64,000 bases of DNA from G965195345 sp965277625 (lineage in GTDB: Bacteria; Pseudomonadota; Gammaproteobacteria; CAKMZV01): positions 124,001 through 188,000 of the forward strand of contig OZ255827.1 of the NCBI GenBank assembly GCA_965277625.1, written 5' to 3'. Shown in pieces: positions 9,102 through 17,667 of the stretch. The position numbers and the translations under genes were made by a program. A model generated the notes under the pieces. The model saw nothing but the letters and a program-made list of their open reading frames with translations, made no database searches and was not told the DNA's origin. Within the stretch, counting starts at the first letter, position 1; every line of letters begins with the position of its first letter.

Positions 9102-10472
9102 ATGATTTTTTTTCGATTATTCACAATAACAGGCTTTAGGGTACATTACTTGCTGCTGTTCATGATGGCTATGCTGCCCATCCACGCACTGGCTGCATCG
9201 ACCATAAAAGGATTGACAGTCAGCACTAAGTCGCCGACTAAAGCTCTGGTCACAATCACCTTAGACCAGTCTTTTCAATATAAATATTTTCGCTTAGAAC
9301 CCAAACAATCCAATGACCGATTGGTGGTGGATTTTAAGAATAGCAAAAGCGCCGCATCTTTAGAACGGAATTTTGGCGATAAATCGCTCATTCAAAGCAT
9401 CCGAACAGCCACGAATAACGAAAAAAATTATTTTCGCATTGTCTTTGATTTAAAAGGCAATCCAAGCGTCAAGTTCTCTGTCAACAAGAACGATGGATCG
9501 CACCAATTGAACTTGCAATTACATTCATCGGCAAAAAACCAAAGCAAAGCCAAAAAGGCGCAAACTTCACACATACTGCCACCTTCCAAAAAAGTCATAA
9601 AGGCCAAGATCATGATCGACGCAGGTCACGGTGGCGTTGATCCAGGGGCGACAGCATTCGGCACCATTGAAAAGAAGGTGGTTTTTAGCATTAGTAATAA
9701 ATTGGCCGCATTGTTGAGAAAAGACCCGCACTTTGAAGTCTTACTAACTCGACCCAAGGATAAAAAAGTCCCCCTCGTTGAACGCGTGCGCTTGGCCAAT
9801 AAGAGTAATGCCGATGTGTTCATCTCCATTCACGCCGATGCGCTGCCTTCGGCAAAATACGTTAAAGGCGCATCCGTTTACACCTTGTCTGAAAAAGCGT
9901 CCGATAGGATGGCTCAAAGATTGGCAAAAAATGAAAACAGCGTTGACGGTTTTGAATTTAAATTGCAAGACTTACCAGCCGACCTACGACGGGCATTGTC
10001 TGACATCCAATTTCAGGCAACTTTGGGCAGCTCTCACAGATTGGCGAACACCCTCCTCAAATCACTCAAAAAGGCGGGGCCGCTTGCTTTTAAAAAGCCC
10101 CACAGTGCGAATTTTGCGGTGCTTCGATCGCCCATCGCATCAGTCTTGGTTGAAACGGGTTTCCTAACCAATCAAGCTGATGCCAAAAGACTGCGTTCTG
10201 AGCGCGGGCAAAATGCCGTGGCTCAGGCCTTATACCAAGGATTGAAAGCCTACAAAAATCGTTACATTTTGCCCCGTCGCCCGCTGACAACCTTAGAGAC
10301 AACGCCGCCACCCAATGAAGCAGAATATTTGCCGCTTCACGTTGTACAATCTGGTGAAACCCTTTACACCATTTCACGCTTATACGGTCGATCTATTAAA
10401 AAAATTAAAAACACCAATGCCTTAACCTCTGATCGAATTTATGTAGGGCAAAAACTCATTATTCCTAAGTAA
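9102..10472 (+). CDS. amiC: N-acetylmuramoyl-L-alanine amidase (AmiB/AmiC type) with AMIN and LysM domains
   Basis: Periplasmic zinc amidase that splits septal peptidoglycan for daughter-cell separation. 456 aa. Order: signal peptide (1-31), AMIN domain (about 35-135, septal targeting), Amidase_3 domain (about 165-385) with IDAGHGG (zinc His), SIHADA and VETGFLTN (catalytic Glu), and a C-terminal LysM repeat (about 410-456, VVQSGETLYTISRLYG). The LysM makes it closer to AmiB than to E. coli AmiC, so the symbol is approximate. Its TAA overlaps the mutL ATG (TAATG). Confidence 0.9.
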   Translation: MIFFRLFTITGFRVHYLLLFMMAMLPIHALAASTIKGLTVSTKSPTKALVTITLDQSFQYKYFRLEPKQSNDRLVVDFKNSKSAASLERNFGDKSLIQSIRTATNNEKNYFRIVFDLKGNPSVKFSVNKNDGSHQLNLQLHSSAKNQSKAKKAQTSHILPPSKKVIKAKIMIDAGHGGVDPGATAFGTIEKKVVFSISNKLAALLRKDPHFEVLLTRPKDKKVPLVERVRLANKSNADVFISIHADALPSAKYVKGASVYTLSEKASDRMAQRLAKNENSVDGFEFKLQDLPADLRRALSDIQFQATLGSSHRLANTLLKSLKKAGPLAFKKPHSANFAVLRSPIASVLVETGFLTNQADAKRLRSERGQNAVAQALYQGLKAYKNRYILPRRPLTTLETTPPPNEAEYLPLHVVQSGETLYTISRLYGRSIKKIKNTNALTSDRIYVGQKLIIPK

Positions 10473-12238
10473 TGCCAATAAAAATCCTCCCCCCCGCATT
10501 AGCCAATCAAATTGCCGCTGGCGAAGTGATTGAAAGACCCGCCTCCGTTGTCAAAGAACTGGTGGAAAATGCCATCGATGCCAAAGCTGATACCATTAAA
10601 ATCCAACTGCAAAAAGGCGGCATTGGTCGCATCTGTGTCATTGACAATGGCATCGGGCTTTCTCAAGCAGACTTGAAACTGGCGGTTGAGGCACACGCCA
10701 CCAGCAAAATTACGCAATCGAGCGATCTATTCAACATTCAAACCTTAGGTTTTCGTGGAGAAGCATTGTCGAGTATCAGCGCGGTGAGCCGATTGTCGAT
10801 CACTTCAAAAACCAAAGCCGATGAACACGGCTGGATTTGGCGCAATGAAGACATCAAACCCATCGCTTGTTCAGAAGGCACTGAAGTGCAGTTGGACGAT
10901 TTATTCTTTAACGTGCCGGCCCGCAAAAAATTCTTACGCGCTGAGTCCACTGAATACAGACATTGCTTAAACACCATCCATCGTCTGGTTTTGGCCAATC
11001 CGCATTGCGCTTTTGTCGTTGAGCACAATGGCAAACAAGTATTCCGTTGTGAACAAAGCAGCGACACCGCCTCTCAATTGGCGCGTATTCGTCAAGTCCT
11101 TGGCAAAGATTTCTGCGAAGCCGCCGTTGAAATAAAATTTAAACAAGGGGATTTTTCGCTCCACGGTTTTGTCGCCAAACCGGTCTTCTCACGTGCCCAA
11201 AACGACATGCAATATTGGTACGTCAACCAACGCATGGTTAAAGACAAATTGCTTTCTGGCGCGGTTCGACGCGCCTATAGAGACATGATGTATCACGATC
11301 GACAACCCGCTTATGTGTTGTATTTTGACCTGCCTGCCTCAGAAGTGGACGTCAATGTTCATCCCGCTAAACATGAGGTGCGTTTTCGTCAAACAGGTGC
11401 ATTTGATTTCATTCGCCAAGCGGTGCACCATACCATATCGCGCCCCATCAAAGAACAGGATGAAGCTAACAATAACAACCCGCCTGTTGTTAGCCGTGAA
11501 CTGCCTGCACAGTCTCAGCAGTTGGCCTTTCAACGCCCGACGGGTCATAGTAGCCCACGCTCGCCTGCCGCAAATTCATCTCGCTTAGAGTCCTACATTC
11601 CGTTTGCCAACGAACCAGAGCCGCGCGCACAAACTGTGGATCTGGCCTCAATGAACGCACCCTTGGGTGAAGCCTTGGCCTTTGTCCACGGGGCTTTTAT
11701 TCTCAGCACCACGGAACTCGGCATTTGTGTGGTCGATGCCCATGGCGCGCACGAAAGAATACTGTATGAAAAACTCAAGGCGGCCTACCAAAATAATAAT
11801 TTGTCTGCCCAAACACTCTTAGTCCCCATCAGCCTGAGCCTTAGCTCGGATGAACGCGCGCTGCTCAATACCCACAACGACCATTTCACAGCGCTAAAAT
11901 TCATCATTGAACCCGCCAGTGACAACGCCGCCATCATTCGCCAAATTCCTTCATTGCTACTGAATATGGACATTAAACAACTGGTACACGACACGCTCAG
12001 TGATCTACTGCAAGAGTCTGATTCGCATAGAATGCGCCAAAACATAGAGGCATTGCTGTCCACCATTGCCTGTCACAGTGCTGTTCGTGCCAATCGGATG
12101 ATGAACCTCAACGAAATGAACGCCCTGCTGCGCCAGCTTGAAAACGTCGAATCTGGTGAAGTTTGCAATCATGGTCGCCCAATCATTCAACACTTTCCCG
12201 TGGCCGAGATGGATGCATGGTTCAAGCGTGGCAAATAA
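10472..12238 (+). CDS. mutL: DNA mismatch repair protein MutL, endonuclease type
   Basis: GHKL ATPase linking MutS recognition to strand excision. 588 aa. ATPase motifs: ELVENAIDA (residues 29-37), DNGIG (58-62), GFRGEAL (93-99). A low-complexity linker spans about 325-385. The C-terminal domain carries D422-x-H424-...E428...E433 (DAHGAHERILYE), ACHSAVRA and CNHGRP. Together these match the metal-binding site of nicking MutLs (DQHA(X)2E(X)4E, ACR, CPHGRP), which E. coli MutL lacks. This predicts MutH-independent, probably Dam-independent repair. Confidence 0.94.
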   Translation: MPIKILPPALANQIAAGEVIERPASVVKELVENAIDAKADTIKIQLQKGGIGRICVIDNGIGLSQADLKLAVEAHATSKITQSSDLFNIQTLGFRGEALSSISAVSRLSITSKTKADEHGWIWRNEDIKPIACSEGTEVQLDDLFFNVPARKKFLRAESTEYRHCLNTIHRLVLANPHCAFVVEHNGKQVFRCEQSSDTASQLARIRQVLGKDFCEAAVEIKFKQGDFSLHGFVAKPVFSRAQNDMQYWYVNQRMVKDKLLSGAVRRAYRDMMYHDRQPAYVLYFDLPASEVDVNVHPAKHEVRFRQTGAFDFIRQAVHHTISRPIKEQDEANNNNPPVVSRELPAQSQQLAFQRPTGHSSPRSPAANSSRLESYIPFANEPEPRAQTVDLASMNAPLGEALAFVHGAFILSTTELGICVVDAHGAHERILYEKLKAAYQNNNLSAQTLLVPISLSLSSDERALLNTHNDHFTALKFIIEPASDNAAIIRQIPSLLLNMDIKQLVHDTLSDLLQESDSHRMRQNIEALLSTIACHSAVRANRMMNLNEMNALLRQLENVESGEVCNHGRPIIQHFPVAEMDAWFKRGK

Positions 12239-13181
12239 CCATGGCGCTCTAACAAGCCCCGTCATTGCCCTTATGGGCTTAACGGCCACAGGCAAATCAT
12301 CTGTGGCCATCCAACTGGCTCAACATTTGCAATGCGACATCATCAGCGTTGATTCGGTGATGGTCTATAAAGGCTTAGACATTGGTTCGGCCAAACCCAC
12401 GGTTAAAGAACGACAACTTGTTCGCCACCATTTAATCGATTGTGTGGACGCCCAAACCCATTACTCAGTGGCGCAGTTTGTCAATCAAGCAACACAATGC
12501 ATCAATGACAACCAAGTCCAACAAAAGCCAACGCTGTTGGTCGGTGGTAGCATGCTCTACTTCAATGCTTTGCTCAATGGTCTGTCCGAATTGCCGAGCA
12601 CGCCTGAGTCGGTTCGCTTGGCATTGAATGAACAATTAAAAACCCAAGGCGTCCAGGCATTGCATCAGCAACTCAAGCAAGTGGATCCCATCAGTGCAGA
12701 CCGCCTCCATCCCAATGATGCTCAGCGCATCATGCGGGCCATTGCCATTTGGCAAGTTTCGGGGCAACCCATGAGCCAATGGCAAGACGCCGTTAAAATC
12801 TTCAGAAAACCCGACAAGATCATTGCCTTGACCACGAATGATCGCGACAAACACCGAGCCATCATTCGGCAACGCTTCTTTAACATGCTGGAAGCTGGCT
12901 TTGATGAGGAAGTCGAAAAACTCTATCAAAATCCCAACTTATCATTAGAAAATACCGCCATCCGCAGTGTGGGTTACCGTCAGTGGTGGGATTATTTGAA
13001 TCAAACCATCACGCGTGACCAAGCGATAGAATTGGCCATTACTGCCACCCATCAATTGGCCAAAAAACAGCGCACATGGTTCAAAAAATTCCCGACAGCC
13101 ACCCTCATTGAAGTGGACCAATTGACGACGTCTCAAATGTTCGATCAACTGCTGCAACACCTGAATCTCAAGTCATCATAA
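12213..13181 (+). CDS. miaA: tRNA dimethylallyltransferase MiaA
   Basis: Adds the isopentenyl group to A37 of UNN-decoding tRNAs; MiaB, also in this window at 30236, then methylthiolates it. About 322 aa. P-loop GLTATGKS, DSVMVYKGLDIGSAKP and the GGSMLYF segment are diagnostic. The ATG at 12213 overlaps mutL by 26 bp and gives the normal N-terminus; a GTG at 12228 is also possible. Reading from 12138 would add an unrelated extension in the mutL shadow frame. Confidence 0.94.
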   Translation: MHGSSVANNHGALTSPVIALMGLTATGKSSVAIQLAQHLQCDIISVDSVMVYKGLDIGSAKPTVKERQLVRHHLIDCVDAQTHYSVAQFVNQATQCINDNQVQQKPTLLVGGSMLYFNALLNGLSELPSTPESVRLALNEQLKTQGVQALHQQLKQVDPISADRLHPNDAQRIMRAIAIWQVSGQPMSQWQDAVKIFRKPDKIIALTTNDRDKHRAIIRQRFFNMLEAGFDEEVEKLYQNPNLSLENTAIRSVGYRQWWDYLNQTITRDQAIELAITATHQLAKKQRTWFKKFPTATLIEVDQLTTSQMFDQLLQHLNLKSS

Positions 13182-13214
13182 TCGTTAGAAGTTGCAGTTC
13201 ACAACGTAAATAGG

Positions 13215-13245
13215 GCAAAAAGCGGGTGTTTTTAGGCGTTTTTGC
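13215..13245 (+). terminator. weak hairpin after miaA
   Basis: GCAAAAAGCG at 13215-13224 can pair with CGTTTTTGC at 13237-13245 with one bulged G. The stem is mostly A-T and no long T run follows, so it is at best a weak terminator between miaA and the ilvB promoter. Confidence 0.3.
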
Positions 13246-13265
13246 TTAGAAAACAAGATTTTTCA

Positions 13266-13294
13266 TTGATAAAATACTCAAAATTGGGTACACT
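13266..13294 (+). promoter_or_regulatory. sigma70 promoter of ilvBNC
   Basis: TTGATA (13266-13271), 17-bp spacer, TACACT (13289-13294), close to consensus with optimal spacing. Predicted start about 13301, leaving a leader of about 142 nt before the ilvB GTG. Confidence 0.65.
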
Positions 13295-13323
13295 TGCGCG
13301 CCCTAAAGTTTGCCCCGCTTATC

Positions 13324-13384
13324 CTGCTCAAGCAGACTCTTTGCCCAATCGGCTCTTTTTTACCATCATTACGAATGATTTTTT
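13324..13384 (+). promoter_or_regulatory. ilvBNC leader hairpins, possible attenuator
   Basis: The leader holds a short CTGC/GCAG hairpin (13324-13335) and then ATCATT (13365-13370) paired with AATGAT (13374-13379) around ACG, followed by a T run (13379-13384). The second looks like a small Rho-independent terminator placed before the structural genes. No leader ORF rich in Ile, Val or Leu codons was found, so classical ribosome-mediated attenuation is not supported. Confidence 0.35.
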
Positions 13385-13443
13385 ATAGTAATCAAGCATC
13401 TTCATTTTCTAATAAAGGTGTGTTTTTTATATCGGAGAAATAA

Positions 13444-15141
13444 GTGAAATTAACGGGCGCTCAGATTGTAGTCGAATCGCTAAAGCGAGAAGGCGTGGAA
13501 TGTATTTGGGGGTACCCTGGTGGTGCCGTCTTACACATCTACGATGCACTCTACAATCAAACAGACATTGAACACATTCTCGTACGGCACGAGCAAGCAG
13601 CCACCCATGCGGCGGATGGTTACGCACGCTCAACGGGCAAACCTGGAACCGTTCTGGTCACCTCAGGACCTGGTGCCACAAATGCCATAACCGGCATTGC
13701 AACCGCTTACACCGATTCTATTCCAATGGTGGTGATTTCTGGACAAGTGCCCGTTGACCTTATTGGCAACGATGCTTTCCAAGAAGTCGATATGATTGGC
13801 GTCAGTCGCTCAGTGGTTAAACACAATTTTCTAGTCAGAGACGTTGCTGATTTGGCAGTAACGATTAAAAAAGCGTTTTTCATTGCCTGCTCTGGTCGTA
13901 AAGGCCCAGTTGTGATTGACATACCCAAAGACGTTACAGCCCAATCCATTGAATTTTCTTATCCCGACACCGTCGATATACGAACTTATCAACCCGTTGG
14001 CAAAGGGCATCTTGGGCAAATCAAAAAAGCCATCGACTACATGATGACGGCCAAAAAACCCATTTTTTATACGGGTGGCGGAGTCATTTTGGGTCATGCT
14101 TCTGAGCAATTGACGGCATTGGTTAAGCGATTTGACTTCCCCATTACCAATACGCTCATGGGCTTAGGCGCCTATCCTGCGACCGATCCTTTATTTCTCG
14201 GCATGTTAGGCATGCACGGCACCTATGAAGCCAATTTGGCCATGCACAACTGCGATGTGCTCGTTGCCATCGGCGCGCGCTTTGACGATCGTGTCACGGG
14301 TAATTTGGAACGATTCTGCCCCCATGCAAAAATCATTCACATTGACATAGACCCCTCAAGTATTGCCAAAAATGTTGACGTCGATGTCCCCATTGTCGGT
14401 GACGTCAAACAAGTTCTCGAACAAATGTTAGACATGTTGGCCAAAGATACGCGCAAACCCAATACCCGTGTCAGTGAATGGTGGGATCAAATCAATGAGT
14501 GGCGCAGTCGCAAATCTTTGGCTTACAAAACATGTGACGATAGGATCAAACCTCAGGCAGTGATTGAGCATTTGTATGAAATCACCAAAGGGGATGCCTA
14601 CATAACCTCCGATGTCGGGCAGCACCAAATGTGGGCGGCTCAATACTACCACTTTACCAAACCGCTACGCTGGATCAATTCGGGTGGATTGGGTACCATG
14701 GGTTTTGGTTTTCCGGCAGCCATGGGTGTGAAAAAAGCCCATCCTGATGCAGAAGTGGTGTGTGTCACCGGTGAGGGCAGCATCCAAATGATGCTACAAG
14801 AACTGTCCACCTGCTCACAATATGCTTTACCCGTTAAAATATTGTGTTTGAACAACGGCTACCTCGGCATGGTCAGGCAATGGCAGGAGTTCTTTTACGA
14901 GCGTCGCTATGCCATGTCCTATATGCAATCTTTGCCCGATTTTACCAAGCTAGTTGAGTCTTACGGTCACGTTGGGGTGCGCATTAAAGACCCTAAAACG
15001 CTTAGAGCTGAATTAGAGCAAGCCTTTGCCATCAAAGATCGCTTAGTCTTTATTGACGTCATCACTGACCGCGAAGAAAATGTCTTCCCCATGATTCCTT
15101 CGGGCGCTGGGCAAGATGAAATGATATTGTCAGAAGGATAA
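13444..15141 (+). CDS. ilvB: acetolactate synthase large subunit
   Basis: ThDP- and FAD-dependent condensation of pyruvate with pyruvate or 2-ketobutyrate, first common step of branched-chain amino acid synthesis. 565 aa, three-domain ThDP enzyme. The catalytic Glu lies in RHEQAATHAADGYAR near residue 47; the ThDP/Mg motif is GEGSIQMMLQEL...LNNGYLGMVRQWQ near the C-terminus. The GTG start at 13444 follows a GGAG at ideal distance. First gene of ilvBNC; could equally be named ilvI. Confidence 0.96.
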   Translation: MKLTGAQIVVESLKREGVECIWGYPGGAVLHIYDALYNQTDIEHILVRHEQAATHAADGYARSTGKPGTVLVTSGPGATNAITGIATAYTDSIPMVVISGQVPVDLIGNDAFQEVDMIGVSRSVVKHNFLVRDVADLAVTIKKAFFIACSGRKGPVVIDIPKDVTAQSIEFSYPDTVDIRTYQPVGKGHLGQIKKAIDYMMTAKKPIFYTGGGVILGHASEQLTALVKRFDFPITNTLMGLGAYPATDPLFLGMLGMHGTYEANLAMHNCDVLVAIGARFDDRVTGNLERFCPHAKIIHIDIDPSSIAKNVDVDVPIVGDVKQVLEQMLDMLAKDTRKPNTRVSEWWDQINEWRSRKSLAYKTCDDRIKPQAVIEHLYEITKGDAYITSDVGQHQMWAAQYYHFTKPLRWINSGGLGTMGFGFPAAMGVKKAHPDAEVVCVTGEGSIQMMLQELSTCSQYALPVKILCLNNGYLGMVRQWQEFFYERRYAMSYMQSLPDFTKLVESYGHVGVRIKDPKTLRAELEQAFAIKDRLVFIDVITDREENVFPMIPSGAGQDEMILSEG

Positions 15142-15149
15142 GAACTCTC

Positions 15150-15650
15150 ATGTCAGCACACATAATTTCAGTACTCATAGAAAACGAACCAGGCGCATTA
15201 TCCCGTCTTGTTGGACTGTTTTCTGCCCGCGGCTACAACATTGAATCACTTTGCGTTGCCCGCACTGAAGACCCAACCTTATCGCGCCTCACGCTAATGA
15301 CAGAGGGCAATGATGCCACCGTCGAACAGATTGTTAAACAACTGAACAAACTCGTTGATGTGGTCAAGGTCATTGATTTGATCCAAAGTCGCCACATCGA
15401 ACGCGAGCTAATGCTCATCAAAGTCAAAGCGAGCTCGAGTAAAGTGCAAGAAGAACTCAAACGTTTGTCTGATATATTCAGGGGCGCCATCATTGATGTG
15501 TCCGATCAAGTCTATACCATTCAATTAGCGGGTACTTCAGATAAATTAGACGCTTTTATTCAGGCGCTCGACACCACCATCATTTTAGAAACCGTCCGCT
15601 CTGGCATCTTAGGCATACAGCGTGGTCAAAAAACCCTTCACATCAATTAG
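15150..15650 (+). CDS. ilvN: acetolactate synthase small (regulatory) subunit
   Basis: Two ACT-type domains that activate the large subunit and confer valine feedback inhibition. 166 aa, the IlvH-like length. The N-terminal ACT domain has ENEPGALSRLVGLFSARGYN (residues 11-30), the valine-binding region. Starts 8 bp after ilvB with an AAGGA ribosome site inside the ilvB stop region; could equally be named ilvH. Confidence 0.95.
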   Translation: MSAHIISVLIENEPGALSRLVGLFSARGYNIESLCVARTEDPTLSRLTLMTEGNDATVEQIVKQLNKLVDVVKVIDLIQSRHIERELMLIKVKASSSKVQEELKRLSDIFRGAIIDVSDQVYTIQLAGTSDKLDAFIQALDTTIILETVRSGILGIQRGQKTLHIN

Positions 15651-15659
15651 GAGATATTT

Positions 15660-16676
15660 ATGAAAATTTACTACGACAAAGACTGTCAACAGGATTTAAT
15701 CAAATCCAAACAAGTGACCATTCTTGGTTACGGCTCACAAGGTTTTGCCCACGCCAATAATTTACGCGAATCAGGCGTCGATGTGACCATCGGTCTGCGC
15801 AAAAATTCAACGTCTTGGAACAAAGCCGAAGCGGCAAAATTCACAGTAAAAACCGTAACGGATGCGGTTAAAAACGCTGATGTTGTCATGGTGCTGTTGC
15901 CTGATGAACACCAAGCCAGCGTTTATCGTGATGAAGTCTTAGGACACATGAAAGCGGGTTCTGCATTGGCTTTTGCCCATGGTTTTAACATCCATTTTGC
16001 ACAAATTGAAGCCCCTGAAGGCATCGATGTGATCATGGTTGCCCCCAAAGGCCCTGGTCATACTGTCCGCTCTACCTATGTTCAAGGCGGTGGCGTTCCC
16101 ACATTGATCGCCATTCATCAAGATGCCACAGGACAAGCCAAAGAAGTGGCCCTGTCTTATGCTTCTGCCAACGGCGGTGGTCGTGCAGGCATCATAGAAT
16201 CAACCTTCAGAGCTGAAACCGAAACCGATTTATTCGGCGAACAAGCGGTGCTTTGTGGCGGTGCAATGGCACTGGTTCAAGCGGGTTTTGAAACCTTGGT
16301 TGACGCAGGATACGAGCCCGAAATGGCGTACTTTGAATGTTTACACGAGTTAAAACTCATCGTTGATCTTATGTACGAAGGCGGCATTGCAAACATGCGT
16401 TACTCCATTTCCAATACAGCAGAATACGGTGACATCACCCGTGGACCTCGCATCATCAATGACGAGAGCAAATGGGCGATGCAAGAAATTCTAAAAGAAA
16501 TTCAAGAAGGCCAATTTGCCAAAGAATTCATCTTAGAAAATCAAGCCGGACAACCCATGCTCAAAGCCTCAAGAAGACTGGCTGAAGAGCATCAAATTGA
16601 GCAAGTGGGCTCAAAGCTGCGCGCCATGATGCCTTGGATTGCCAAAGGCAAATTGGTTGACAAGTCCGTCAATTAA
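15660..16676 (+). CDS. ilvC: ketol-acid reductoisomerase (class I, short form)
   Basis: NADPH- and Mg-dependent isomerisation and reduction of acetolactate or acetohydroxybutyrate. 338 aa, the short class I form. Rossmann motif GYGSQGFAHANNLRESG near residues 23-40; Mg ligands in ETDLFGEQ and ECLHELKLI. The GLRKNS segment after the second strand of the Rossmann fold (Arg plus Ser) fits NADPH preference. GGAG precedes the ATG, and a strong terminator follows, closing the operon. Confidence 0.97.
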   Translation: MKIYYDKDCQQDLIKSKQVTILGYGSQGFAHANNLRESGVDVTIGLRKNSTSWNKAEAAKFTVKTVTDAVKNADVVMVLLPDEHQASVYRDEVLGHMKAGSALAFAHGFNIHFAQIEAPEGIDVIMVAPKGPGHTVRSTYVQGGGVPTLIAIHQDATGQAKEVALSYASANGGGRAGIIESTFRAETETDLFGEQAVLCGGAMALVQAGFETLVDAGYEPEMAYFECLHELKLIVDLMYEGGIANMRYSISNTAEYGDITRGPRIINDESKWAMQEILKEIQEGQFAKEFILENQAGQPMLKASRRLAEEHQIEQVGSKLRAMMPWIAKGKLVDKSVN

Positions 16677-16694
16677 ATGATTGTCAGAATGAAG

Positions 16695-16722
16695 AAACCC
16701 TGCTTTTGCGGGGTTTTTTTTG
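16695..16722 (+). terminator. Rho-independent terminator of ilvBNC
   Basis: AAACCCTGC (16695-16703), TTTT loop, GCGGGGTTT (16708-16716): nine base pairs with one G-T, followed by a T run. It lies 18 bp after the ilvC stop. Confidence 0.9.
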
Positions 16723-16842
16723 GTGCGTGCCTCACACCCTGAACCCACTAAACGATCCGTGGATACTGTAAAATTGATCTATGATTAAATAGGCAAGAAT
16801 GGCGTTGTTCAACAAAAGAACAGCCCCCAAGGAAATGACTGC

Positions 16843-17238
16843 ATGACCAGAATCAACTGCATAGCCGTTGAAGAATTACACAACAAACACTTACTGGCGG
16901 AATATAGAGAGCTTCCGCGTATTTTTAAGTTGGCGCGTGCGCATCCAAACATCCCCCCTAAATATACCCTTGGCAAAGGGCACGTCATTTTCTTTTACGA
17001 CAAGCTCGAATACCTCTATGAACGCCAACAGCAACTCTATCAGGAGATGCGACGGCGAAACTACAAGCCAAAATATGACCCTATAACGTTATTGCACTAT
17101 AAAACTGAGCGTGCGGCGCTTTGGAATAACTGGCACCCAGACGACGAAGCAATCAAACTCAACCGCGACCGCATTGCCGAACGCCTGTCTCAAATGGCGG
17201 AAAAAGCCCAACTCAAAAAAACCCAATCCACCGTTTAA
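16843..17238 (+). CDS. T4 endonuclease V (DenV)-like pyrimidine dimer DNA glycosylase
   Basis: Small DNA glycosylase/AP lyase that removes UV-induced cyclobutane pyrimidine dimers. 131 aa against 138 in phage T4. The first 23 residues align to T4 DenV without gaps: Thr2 (the catalytic nucleophile after Met removal), His16, AEYRELPR at 19-26 including Glu23 (catalytic), then LGKGHVIFFYDKLEYL matching the phage LGAGHVTFFYDKLEFL. The T4 C-terminal WYKYYGKA segment is not seen; the tail is Lys/Gln-rich instead. It stands alone after the ilv terminator with an AAGGA ribosome site. Homologues occur in scattered bacteria, so the ancestry may be phage or transfer. Confidence 0.85.
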   Translation: MTRINCIAVEELHNKHLLAEYRELPRIFKLARAHPNIPPKYTLGKGHVIFFYDKLEYLYERQQQLYQEMRRRNYKPKYDPITLLHYKTERAALWNNWHPDDEAIKLNRDRIAERLSQMAEKAQLKKTQSTV

Positions 17239-17272
17239 TCACGCCCTTCAAAACGGTCCTTTGTATATCACT

Positions 17273-17302
17273 TTGCAATTCTTTTATGGCTGGTGGTATA
17301 CT
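17273..17302 (+). promoter_or_regulatory. promoter giving a probable leaderless mRNA for the ModE-like gene
   Basis: TTGCAA (17273-17278), 18-bp spacer, TGGTATACT (extended -10 at 17294-17302). The base seven positions after the -10 is the A of the ATG at 17309. No Shine-Dalgarno sequence lies at a usable distance before that ATG. Confidence 0.55.
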
Positions 17303-17308
17303 TATTCC

Positions 17309-17665
17309 ATGCCACACGACAAGCACATTCCTGGAAAAGCGTACTCAAAAGAGGTTTATGCTAAGATCAGTCTGGTGTTAGAAGGGGGTAATTATCTCGG
17401 TATGGGTCGCATTGAGTTGATGGAGAGCATTGAGGCTTTTGGGTCGTTGAGTCAGGCGGCCAAACACGTCAAAATGTCGTATAAGCGCGCTTGGGATTTG
17501 GTCAATCAAATCAACCACAACCAAACAAAGGCGCTGATTGAATGTGCCAAAGGCGGTGTGGGCGGCGGTGGTTCCCATTTGACGGAACATGGCAAAGCAC
17601 AACTGCGCGCTTACAAACAATTAGAAACTGAATTTTCAAAATTTTTAAACCAAAAAGGATTTTAA
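17309..17665 (+). CDS. ModE-type winged-helix DNA-binding protein (single domain)
   Basis: 118 aa. Matches the N-terminal DNA-binding half of molybdate regulator ModE: GMGRIELMESIEAFGSLSQAAKHVKMSYKRAWDLV (about residues 31-65) is the winged-helix signature, followed by the GGVGGGGSHLTEHG wing. The C-terminal molybdate-binding MOP domains are absent, so ligand sensing is unknown. No modABC genes are in the window; a moaE gene lies 18 kb away. It ends 2 bp before ggt, so the two are co-transcribed. The start is the first Met of the conserved region; the frame stays open upstream but there only shadows the glycosylase gene. Confidence 0.8.
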   Translation: MPHDKHIPGKAYSKEVYAKISLVLEGGNYLGMGRIELMESIEAFGSLSQAAKHVKMSYKRAWDLVNQINHNQTKALIECAKGGVGGGGSHLTEHGKAQLRAYKQLETEFSKFLNQKGF

Positions 17666-17667
17666 CC

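Noticed and set aside
17111..17308. N-terminal extension of the ModE-like protein
   Set aside because: It lies mostly inside the glycosylase gene and in the promoter; sequence is not ModE-like.
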